Shown: piece after piece, positions 7,160 to 13,322 of the stretch
Layout: the number at the start of each line of letters is the position of its first letter
Numbering within the stretch: the first letter of the stretch is position 1
Assembly (NCBI GenBank): GCA_022838965.1
Contig: JALHDK010000070.1
Location: forward strand, 1-13,322
Direction: 5' to 3'
Length of the DNA stretch: 13,322 nt
Origin: Actinomycetales bacterium
GTDB taxonomy: Bacteria > Actinomycetota > Actinomycetes > Actinomycetales > Actinomycetaceae
Program-made: the position numbers and the translations under genes
Notes under the pieces: model-generated
Database searches by the model: none
Seen by the model: the letters and a program-made list of their open reading frames with translations, nothing else
What the model was told of the DNA's origin: nothing

Positions 7160-7165
7160 ACTCTA
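7160..7165 (-). promoter_or_regulatory. -10 element (TAGAGT) of the asparaginase gene
   Basis: On the minus strand TAGAGT is followed by 7 nt and then GTG 7152. This fits a leaderless start. It shares a 74-bp divergent spacer with the ABC exporter promoter. Confidence 0.6.
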
Positions 7166-7213
7166 GTGCGCCGCGCGGTGGTCGCACGCGCGTCCACTGT
7201 GGGTGGGTGCCCC

Positions 7214-7219
7214 TACATT
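7214..7219 (+). promoter_or_regulatory. -10 element (TACATT) of the ABC exporter operon
   Basis: TACATT fits TANNNT and is followed by 7 nt and ATG 7227. No Shine-Dalgarno sequence is present, again implying a leaderless transcript. Confidence 0.6.
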
Positions 7220-7226
7220 TGCAGGC

Positions 7227-8177
7227 ATGGAATCCGTCATCACCGTCGATGGCCTTGTGAAGTCCTACGGGCGCTTCACCGCCCTGCGCGGTCTCGATCT
7301 CACAGTCGCCCGTGGCGAGGTGCACGGCTTCCTCGGGCCCAACGGGGCCGGCAAGTCGACCACGATCCGCGTGCTCCTCGGCCTGCTGCGGGCGGACGCC
7401 GGACGGGTGGAGGTGCTCGGCGGGGATCCGTGGCGTGACGTCGTCGCCCTCCACCGGCGCCTGGCCTACGTGCCCGGCGAGGTGAGCCTCTGGCCGGGCC
7501 TCACCGGCGGCGAGGCCATCGACCTCCTCGGCAACCTGCGTGGCGGGCTGGACGAGAAGCGCCGCGCGCATCTCATCGAACGTTTCGAGCTCGACCCCAC
7601 CAAGCGGGGACGGCAGTACTCCAAGGGCAACAAGCAGAAGGTGGCACTCGTGGCCGCGCTGGCCTCGGACGTTGAGCTGCTGATCCTGGACGAACCCACC
7701 TCCGGTCTCGATCCCCTCATGGAGATGGTGTTCCAGGAGGAGATCCTGGCCGAGAAGGCGAAGGGCCGCAGCGTCCTGCTGTCCAGCCACATCCTGTCCG
7801 AGGCCGAGGCGCTCGCGGACCGGGTCTCGATCATCCGCGACGGCGTAGTGGTGGAGACCGGCACCCTCGAGGCCCTGCGCCACCGCACCCGCACGACCAT
7901 CCGGGCGACGGTCCTGCGCCCGCCGTCGTCGCCGGCGGACCTCGCCCCCCTCGCCGACGTCCAGCTGGACGGCCCCCACGTGCGCGGAGCGGTGGAGGCG
8001 GACCGGGTCGGGGAGGCCCTGGACGTGCTCGGCCGGTACGGGATCGCGACCCTCACCGCGTCGCCTCCCTCGCTCGAGGACCTCTTCCTCCGGCACTACG
8101 GCGAGGCGCCCCCGCCAGCTCCCGACGGCGGTGCACCCCGCCGCCGTCGGGGCCGCCACGCCGCCGGGGAGGTCTGA
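7227..8177 (+). CDS. ABC transporter ATP-binding protein (drug/antibiotic exporter type)
   Basis: This is the cytoplasmic ATPase of a two-gene exporter. Walker A is GPNGAGKSTT at about residues 38-47. The signature motif is YSKGNKQKV near 131-139 (a variant of LSGGQ with KGN, as is common in the DrrA-like and polyketide-exporter group). Walker B is LLILDEPTSGLDP near 150-162. The H-loop histidine is His188 in SSHILSEAEALADR. The C-terminal part (about 225-316) is the family's accessory region, and the extreme end is Pro- and Arg-rich. ATG 7227 is preferred over the GTG at 7203 because a -10 box occupies 7214-7219. The stop is directly followed by the permease start with no gap, so the two form one operon. 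The exported substrate is unknown. Confidence 0.93.
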   Translation: MESVITVDGLVKSYGRFTALRGLDLTVARGEVHGFLGPNGAGKSTTIRVLLGLLRADAGRVEVLGGDPWRDVVALHRRLAYVPGEVSLWPGLTGGEAIDLLGNLRGGLDEKRRAHLIERFELDPTKRGRQYSKGNKQKVALVAALASDVELLILDEPTSGLDPLMEMVFQEEILAEKAKGRSVLLSSHILSEAEALADRVSIIRDGVVVETGTLEALRHRTRTTIRATVLRPPSSPADLAPLADVQLDGPHVRGAVEADRVGEALDVLGRYGIATLTASPPSLEDLFLRHYGEAPPPAPDGGAPRRRRGRHAAGEV

Positions 8178-9770
8178 GTGCGCGGACGTCTCACGGGGGC
8201 GGCGCCCCTCCTCCACGTGGCGCTGCGTCAGGACCGCAGGGCCATTGCCCCGTGGATCGCGCTGATCTCGGTGCTCTCGGCGAGTTCGGTGCTCGTGTAC
8301 GACTGGGTGTTCCCCGACGCGCAGACGCAGCAGATCCTGCAGCTGAACGTCACGGCCAACCCTGCCCTCGCACTCATCTTCGGCAGGCCCGTCGATCTGA
8401 CCACCGCGGACGGGTTCAACGCCTGGCGGGCGGGCGCGCTCGGGGCGTTCTTCTCCGGCCTCATGGCGATCCTCATTGTGGTCCGCAACAGTCGCGGCGA
8501 CGAGGACTCGGGGCGGGCGGAGCTGGTGGCGTCGGGGGTGATCGGGCGCGAGGCGCGGCCGGCCGTGGCGGTCGCGCTGGGATTCATCGCCGCCCTGCTG
8601 CTCGGTGTGGTGTCGGCCCTGGTCACGATCGCTTTCGGCGGTGGTGCCGGGAACTCGATCATGCTGTCCGCCACCTTCACCGCCTCGGCGATGCTGTTCG
8701 CCGGGGTGGGCGTCGTCGCCGCCCAGATCGGTGCGGACGCCCGCGCGGCCAACACCCTGGGGGTGACCGTCCTGGGCGCGTTCTTCGTGCTCCGCGGCTA
8801 CATCGACTCCTCCGGTGCCCCGGACTGGGCGGTGTGGCTCACGCCGTTCGGGTGGCTGCAGGAGACCAGGCCCGCCGCCGGGAACCGCTGGTGGCCGCTG
8901 GCCATCGTGATCGGGGTGGCGGGGATCCTGGTGGCGGCGGGACTGGCGCTGCACGGCCGCCGCGACTTCGGCATGGGCCTGCTCGCTCCGCGCCCCGGGC
9001 CGGCGCGGGCGGGCGCCGTCGGGACCCTGGGGGGCCTCGCGATGCGGCTCCATCGCCCGACCATCGCCGCGTGGATGGTGGGCTTCGCCGTCCTGGGCGT
9101 GCTGCTGGGGTTCCTCGCGAACACGGTGACCGACGTCTTCGCGGAGAACCCGCAGATCGCGCACGTCCTCGCCTCCGGCGCGGCGCGGCAGGAGGACCTC
9201 GTGGCGGAGTTCGTCCTCACGATGATTCGCATCCTCGGCATCTACGCCGCGGTGCACGGGGTCCAGATCGTGATGCGCATGTACGCGGAGGAACTGGAGT
9301 ACCGGGCCGATCCCCTGCTCGGCGCGGCGGTGACGCGGCGCGGGCACATGGCGAGCCATGCGCTCATCGCCTTCGTCTCCACCGCCGTCGGCACCATCCT
9401 GGCGGGCACGGTGATGGGATGGATCGCTGACTCCACGGGGGACACCGTCACCTTTGCCGACGTCCTGCTCCAGGCCGCTGCCACCATTCCGGCCATCTGG
9501 GTGCTCGTGGCGCTCGCGCTGGCGGTGGTCGGGGCGAAGCCGTCGAAGCGGCTGATCGGCTGGATGGGGGTGGTGGCCACCTTCGCCCTGACGATCCTCG
9601 GTCCCATGTTCAACCTTGACGAGTGGGTTCTCGATGTGAGTCCCCTGTGGCATGTCCCCAACGTCCAGGCGGCGGACCCCGCCTGGTCGGCCCTCGGCTG
9701 GCTGGGACTCGTCGCCGCCGCCCTCGCCCTGGTCGGATTCGTCGGGTACCGGCGGCGGGACATCGCCTGA
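8178..9770 (+). CDS. ABC-2 type exporter permease (polyketide-antibiotic exporter-like)
   Basis: This 530-residue membrane protein has about 12 hydrophobic helices in two repeats of similar layout. Each half begins with a basic amphipathic stretch (LLHVALRQDRRAIAPW near the start and LAMRLHRPTIAAWM near 285-300). That is the architecture of actinobacterial permeases annotated as exporters of polyketide antibiotics. RNSRGDEDSGRAELV near 104-118 and RMYAEELEYRADPLLGA near 368-384 are the matching conserved cytoplasmic loops of the two halves, where the ATPase is expected to dock. GTG 8178 abuts the ATPase stop and has GGGGAGG just upstream inside that gene. Export of an antibiotic or toxic lipophile is a family-level guess. 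No regulator gene such as TetR is adjacent, unlike many such operons. Confidence 0.88.
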   Translation: MRGRLTGAAPLLHVALRQDRRAIAPWIALISVLSASSVLVYDWVFPDAQTQQILQLNVTANPALALIFGRPVDLTTADGFNAWRAGALGAFFSGLMAILIVVRNSRGDEDSGRAELVASGVIGREARPAVAVALGFIAALLLGVVSALVTIAFGGGAGNSIMLSATFTASAMLFAGVGVVAAQIGADARAANTLGVTVLGAFFVLRGYIDSSGAPDWAVWLTPFGWLQETRPAAGNRWWPLAIVIGVAGILVAAGLALHGRRDFGMGLLAPRPGPARAGAVGTLGGLAMRLHRPTIAAWMVGFAVLGVLLGFLANTVTDVFAENPQIAHVLASGAARQEDLVAEFVLTMIRILGIYAAVHGVQIVMRMYAEELEYRADPLLGAAVTRRGHMASHALIAFVSTAVGTILAGTVMGWIADSTGDTVTFADVLLQAAATIPAIWVLVALALAVVGAKPSKRLIGWMGVVATFALTILGPMFNLDEWVLDVSPLWHVPNVQAADPAWSALGWLGLVAAALALVGFVGYRRRDIA

Positions 9771-9843
9771 GCGGGGCGCACGGCTGCACGGGCGCGGCCA
9801 GATGCGCATCGCGGAAACATCACCCCACCGCCCCTCCACCCGC

Positions 9844-9849
9844 AAGGAT
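9844..9849 (+). promoter_or_regulatory. Weak -10-like hexamer (AAGGAT) before the phosphatase gene
   Basis: AAGGAT lies 6 nt before GTG 9856, the same spacing as the clearer leaderless promoters here, but it lacks the first T of TANNNT. The 85-bp spacer 9771-9855 otherwise shows only a 10-bp palindrome (9801-9810, GATGCGCATC). Confidence 0.3.
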
Positions 9850-9855
9850 GGGGGC

Positions 9856-10416
9856 GTGACACTCCTCTACCTTGTGCGCCACGGCCAGACCGAGTGGAGC
9901 AAGTCCGGCCAGCACACCTCCATCACCGATCTTGACCTCACGGAGACCGGCGTCGAGCAGGCGAAGGCCCTGCGGGACCGCCTTGACCCCGCCGAGTTCG
10001 GGCTCGTCATGTGCAGTCCGCGCCTGCGGGCGCAGAAGACCGCGCGGCTCGCGGGCTTCGACCGGTTCGTCGTTGAGCCCGACCTGGCCGAGTGGTACTA
10101 CGGCGACTTCGAGGGTCTGACCAGTGCCCAGATCCGGGAGCAGCACCCCGGCTGGCGCATCTGGTTCAACGGCTGCCGCAACGGCGAATCCTCCGAGGAG
10201 GTGCGTGCCCGGCTCACGCGGGTGGTGGCCCGTGTTCGCGCGTCGGGGGTGGACAAGGCCATCTGCTTCGCGCACGGCCACTCGCTCCGGGTGCTCGCGC
10301 TCGCCTGGCTCGACTTCCCGATCATCTTCGGCCAGAGCTTCCCCCTGGACGTCGCGACCATCTCGATTCTCGGCCGCGAGAAGGAGTCGCCCGCCGTGCT
10401 GCGCTGGAACAGCTGA
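9856..10416 (+). CDS. Histidine phosphatase family protein (phosphoglycerate-mutase-like fold)
   Basis: This is a cytoplasmic phosphohydrolase of the histidine phosphatase superfamily, 186 residues. The catalytic motif LVRHGQTEW is at the N-terminus, with the phosphorylated histidine at residue 8. It is followed by MCSPRLRAQKTARL, the acid/base region EWYYGDFEGLTSAQIRE, and the second catalytic histidine in FAHGHSLRVLA. The shape is typical of small broad-specificity members, and the true substrate (sugar phosphate, phosphoglycerate or nucleotide) cannot be told. GTG 9856 is chosen because the fold begins VTLLYLVRHG. A long upstream extension of the frame overlaps the ABC permease gene and carries no domain. 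It seems to stand alone, facing the tRNA gene. Confidence 0.9.
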   Translation: MTLLYLVRHGQTEWSKSGQHTSITDLDLTETGVEQAKALRDRLDPAEFGLVMCSPRLRAQKTARLAGFDRFVVEPDLAEWYYGDFEGLTSAQIREQHPGWRIWFNGCRNGESSEEVRARLTRVVARVRASGVDKAICFAHGHSLRVLALAWLDFPIIFGQSFPLDVATISILGREKESPAVLRWNS

Positions 10417-10435
10417 GCCGGCGGCGGAGGGGTCA

Positions 10436-10464
10436 CGGCCCGGCGTTGCACTGGTGCCGGGCCG
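10436..10464. terminator. Bidirectional GC hairpin between histidine phosphatase and tRNA-Ser
   Basis: CGGCCCGGC (10436-10444) and GCCGGGCCG (10456-10464) form a perfect 9-bp stem with an 11-nt loop. It lies 20 nt after the phosphatase stop and just downstream of the tRNA 3' end on the other strand, so it can serve both transcripts. There is no T tract. Confidence 0.6.
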
Positions 10465-10466
10465 GC

Positions 10467-10554
10467 TGGCGGTAGCGGCGGGATTCGAACCCGCGGTGGC
10501 TTGCACCACACAGCATTTCGAGTGCTGCACCTTCGGCCGCTCGGACACGCTACC
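10467..10554 (-). tRNA. tRNA-Ser (anticodon CGA), CCA encoded
   Basis: On the minus strand the acceptor arm GGTAGCG (10554-10548) pairs with CGCTACC. The discriminator base is G and an encoded CCA follows (10469-10467). The anticodon stem is CAGCA/TGCTG with loop CTCGAAA, giving anticodon CGA, which reads UCG. The long variable arm GTGG-TGCAAG-CCAC is characteristic of serine tRNAs. The T arm is GCGGG-TTCGAAT-CCCGC. All stems are fully paired. Confidence 0.96.
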
Positions 10555-10561
10555 GCGGAGC

Positions 10562-10567
10562 ATCCTA
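10562..10567 (-). promoter_or_regulatory. -10 element (TAGGAT) of the tRNA-Ser gene
   Basis: On the minus strand TAGGAT is followed by 7 nt and then by the first base of the mature tRNA (G at 10554). The expected +1 therefore coincides with the mature 5' end. No clear -35 is visible in the G-rich sequence upstream. Confidence 0.5.
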
Positions 10568-10627
10568 TCGGCCCGCCGCCCCGCCCCCCAAACCGGCGGG
10601 GTGTGACCTGCCTGCCGCTCCCGCCCG

Positions 10628-11787
<1,160 letters not shown>

Positions 11788-11796
11788 GGGCCCGTT

Positions 11797-11937
11797 CAAC
11801 ACCTGTTACCCCTCCTCCGACGCCGCCCGCCGGCTCCTCAACACCCGTTTCCCTGCCTCCGACGCCGCCCGCTGGCTCCTCAACACCCGTTACCCCTCCT
11901 CCGACGCCGCCCGCTGGCTCCTCAACACCCGTTACCC
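11797..11937. repeat. Tandem repeat, 42-bp unit, three copies plus a partial fourth
   Basis: Units lie at 11797-11838, 11839-11880 and 11881-11922, with the first 15 bases of a fourth at 11923-11937. Each begins CAACACCCGTTACCC (or a near copy) and contains GACGCCGCCCGCTGGCTCCT. Units 1 and 3 differ at 2 of 42 positions, units 2 and 3 at 3. The unit is a multiple of 3, and one frame (YPSSDAARWLLNTR) has almost only G or C in third positions, but no start codon opens that frame after upp. The array starts 9 nt after the upp stop. Confidence 0.92.
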
Positions 11938-12019
11938 CAACGTTGGGGAGAACCCTGTGCCTCATGGGCAAAGGATCTTCCCCGACACTGGGGAAACGGA
12001 TGTTGAGGCTGCGGGCAGC
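11906..12019. repeat. Large imperfect palindrome (about 114 bp) continuing from the tandem array
   Basis: The left half (from 11906, GCCGCCCGC, then CTCAACACCCGTTACCCC) is mirrored by the right half. On the minus strand from 12019 that half reads GCTGCCCGC, then CTCAACATCCGTTTCCCC. The 28-base segments 11921-11948 and 11980-12007 match at 23 of 28 positions. The pairing continues with a few bulges to a central CATG (11963-11966). Each arm holds its own small hairpin: CCCCAACGTTGGGG (11935-11948) and TTCCCC-GACACT-GGGGAA (11978-11995). Lying between convergent upp and metQ, it could terminate both transcripts. Confidence 0.8.
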
Positions 12020-12042
12020 ATGGACGAGCACGGGATCCGTGT

Positions 12043-12117
12043 GGGGAACCGGGCCGGGAAACCTCACACCCGGGCCGGGAACCTCCGCACCCGGGGGACC
12101 GGGAACCCCCACACCCC
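12043..12117. repeat. Degenerate tandem repeat of about 21-25 bp
   Basis: Units start at 12051, 12072 and 12093. Each has the pattern GGGCCGGGAA(A)CCTC-CACCC with drift; the third is 25 bp. A partial unit (GGGGAACC) precedes them. No gene is seen here. The array ends just before the metQ stop. With the two elements above it accounts for most of 11788-12127. Confidence 0.65.
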
Positions 12118-12127
12118 GGCGAGCTGA

Positions 12128-12988
12128 TCAGAAGGCCGGGATCAGCTCTCCATTGGGCCACTTCTCCTGGATGAAGCTCCGCACCTGGTCCGAGGTGAGC
12201 AGCCTGATCAACGTGGCGATGGCCTCGGAGTCGGCGTCCTCACTCCGGTAGGCGACGATGTTCGCATACGGGTTGTCCTCGCCGGACTCCAGCGCGATGG
12301 CGTCCCTGGTGGGTACGAGGCCGGCCTCGAGCGCGAAGTTCCCGTTGATCACCGCGGCGTCCACGTCCTGCAGGGAGCGCGGCAGCTGGGCGGCGTCGAT
12401 CTCGACCAGGTCGATGTTCCTCGGGTTGTCGGCGAGGTCGAAGATGGTCGGGTTCTCGACATCAGCGAGCGTGAACAACCCCTCCCGCTCCAGCAACACG
12501 AGGGCGCGGGCCTGGTTGGACGGGTCGTTGGGGACGGAGATCCGGGCGCCGTCGGGCAGATCGGCGAGCGAGGTCCACTTCGAGGAGTACACACCATAGG
12601 GCTCGATGTGGATGCCGACGGAAGCCTGGAAGTCGTAGCCCTTCTCGGCGACCTCGGTCTCGAAGTAGGGCAGGTGCTGGAAGTAGTTGGCGTCGAGATC
12701 GCCCTCCGCCAGCGCGACGTTCGGCTGGACATAGTCGGTGTACTCCACGATCTCGAGGTCGAGGCCGGCGTCCGGGGCAAGGTTCTCGTCCACGAAGGCG
12801 AGGATCTCGGCGTGGGGAACCGGAGTGGCGCCGATCACCAGCGTGGTGACCTGGCCCGCGGCAGTGGCCGTGTCGGTGCCGGTGGCGGTGGTGGCGGTGC
12901 CCGTGCCGCTGCCGGAGCAGGCGGCGAGACTCGCCGCGGCCAGCGCTGCGATCGCGGCGGGGAGACGTCGGGTGTTCATGAGTTTCAC
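12128..12988 (-). CDS. metQ: Methionine ABC transporter substrate-binding lipoprotein (MetQ/NlpA family)
   Basis: This is the extracytoplasmic methionine-binding component of a MetNIQ importer. The 286-residue protein has a signal peptide with RR, a hydrophobic core, and a lipobox ending LAAC (Cys24 from GTG 12988, Cys21 from the internal ATG). A Ser/Gly/Thr-rich linker follows. The NlpA-type domain begins with TLVIGATPVPHAEIL, then LEIVEYTDYVQPNVALAEGDLDANYFQH and the standard ISVPNDPSNQARALVLLEREG and INGNFALEAGL blocks. The ligand could be D- or L-methionine or a related compound. The start is uncertain: AAAGGA lies 2 nt before GTG 12988 and 11 nt before the ATG at 12979, neither ideal. 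It lies downstream of metI in the same direction, separated by an unusual 178-bp repeat spacer. Confidence 0.93.
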   Translation of the reverse strand: MKLMNTRRLPAAIAALAAASLAACSGSGTGTATTATGTDTATAAGQVTTLVIGATPVPHAEILAFVDENLAPDAGLDLEIVEYTDYVQPNVALAEGDLDANYFQHLPYFETEVAEKGYDFQASVGIHIEPYGVYSSKWTSLADLPDGARISVPNDPSNQARALVLLEREGLFTLADVENPTIFDLADNPRNIDLVEIDAAQLPRSLQDVDAAVINGNFALEAGLVPTRDAIALESGEDNPYANIVAYRSEDADSEAIATLIRLLTSDQVRSFIQEKWPNGELIPAF

Positions 12989-13057
12989 GTTCCTTTGCTG
13001 TGCATCGGGCCGGGGTGGTCCCGGCGTGACCGTCCGGGTTGCGGGGCTTGGACTTTG

Positions 13058-13080
13058 CGGGCCCCGGGGTGCGGGGCCCG
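13058..13080. repeat. Strong hairpin in the metI-metQ spacer
   Basis: CGGGCCCC (13058-13065) and GGGGCCCG (13073-13080) are perfect 8-bp inverted repeats with a 7-nt loop. The hairpin sits inside the met operon, where it could lower or protect transcript ahead of metQ. Confidence 0.6.
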
Positions 13081-13108
13081 AAGGCTCGGGGCCCGAAGGC
13101 TCGGGGCC
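13072..13108. repeat. 15-bp tandem repeat in the metI-metQ spacer
   Basis: CGGGGCCCGAAGGCT occurs twice in full (13072-13086, 13087-13101) and is followed by CGGGGCC. The surrounding spacer (12989-13166) is full of further GGGGCC/GGGCCC and GGGGT(G/T) variants. No reading frame here looks like a gene. Confidence 0.85.
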
Positions 13109-13166
13109 TTGGGGTGCCGGGGCCCGGGGTTGCTGGGCTCTGGGGTGCCTCCCGGCTGGCGGGCGC

Positions 13167-13322
13167 TCAGCGATGGTCCACCAGCCGGCTGAGCATGTCG
13201 CCCATCATCTGGATCGCCTGTACCAGGAGCACGATCACCACCACGGTCAGCACCATCACATCACCCTGGAAGCGGTTGTAGCCGTGGTTGATGGCGAGCG
13301 CGCCGAGCCCGCCACCCCCGAT
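13167..13322 (-). CDS. metI: Methionine ABC transporter permease, C-terminal fragment (rest beyond window)
   Basis: This is the membrane-channel subunit of the MetNIQ methionine importer. Only the last 51 residues and the stop are inside the window; the frame runs off the right edge. They read IGGGGLGALAINHGYNRFQGD, then VMVLTVVVIVLLVQAIQMMG and DMLSRLVDHR. This matches the MetI C-terminus: the GGGGLGxLAIxxGYxRFxxD block, then the last membrane helix and a short basic tail. It is transcribed toward metQ. In this family the ATPase metN normally precedes metI, so metN is expected just beyond the right edge. Any SAM- or methionine-responsive control element would lie upstream of that and is not visible. 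Confidence 0.9.
   Translation of the reverse strand: MGGGGLGALAINHGYNRFQGDVMVLTVVVIVLLVQAIQMMGDMLSRLVDHR

Noticed and set aside
7149..9845. An 898-codon open frame on the minus strand opposite the ABC transporter genes
   Set aside because: Its translation is low-complexity Arg/Gly/His/Glu-rich with no domain. Such shadow frames are expected opposite high-GC genes, and the plus-strand genes have clear motifs.
11797..11937. CRISPR array
   Set aside because: The 42-bp units are directly contiguous with no unique spacers, and no cas genes are present.

Overview
The window is GC-rich (about 70%) chromosomal DNA of an actinobacterium. Four things point there: near-total G/C at third codon positions, actinobacterial -10 hexamers (TANNNT) lying 6-7 nt before start codons that lack a ribosome binding site, a eukaryote-type UDP-glucose pyrophosphorylase beside galactokinase, and an actinobacterial LytR_C-type membrane protein. 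A Propionibacteriales-like lineage would fit, but the sequence does not prove the family.

Layout. Bases 1-1806 hold the end of galactokinase (it enters from the left and has an abnormal C-terminus) and a complete UDPGP-family uridylyltransferase overlapping it by 4 nt. Bases 1856-2817 hold a conserved small protein and a LytR_C-domain membrane protein, overlapping by GTGA. Convergent to them, 4058-2864 (-) is an NCS2 uracil/xanthine permease that has lost about 40 residues and its reading frame, so it is called a pseudogene. Then follow a DUF4190 membrane protein (4223-4609) and a class I glutamine amidotransferase (4629-5360). On the minus strand an asparaginase II family protein (7152-6136) leads into a CPBP membrane protease homologue (6164-5382). 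A two-gene ABC exporter (7227-9770) and a histidine phosphatase (9856-10416) are on the plus strand. tRNA-Ser(CGA) and tadA are on the minus strand. upp (11149-11787) diverges from tadA. The right end is a methionine ABC transporter operon on the minus strand: metI (partial), a GC-rich repeat spacer, then the lipoprotein metQ.

The 340-bp gap between upp and metQ (11788-12127) carries no credible gene. It holds three copies of a 42-bp tandem repeat running into an imperfect palindrome of about 114 bp, then a degenerate 21-bp repeat. This is the least explained structure in the window.

Together the genes are mostly housekeeping: galactose entry into UDP-sugars, pyrimidine salvage (upp; the permease is broken), methionine uptake, wobble-inosine formation (TadA) and a serine tRNA. 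I see no defence system, phage or transposase. The main points of interest are two damaged genes (galK tail, NCS2 permease), the repeat and palindrome element, a repeat spacer inside the met operon, a hairpin in the permease leader, and a consistent set of inferred leaderless transcripts that includes a tRNA whose inferred +1 is its mature 5' end.
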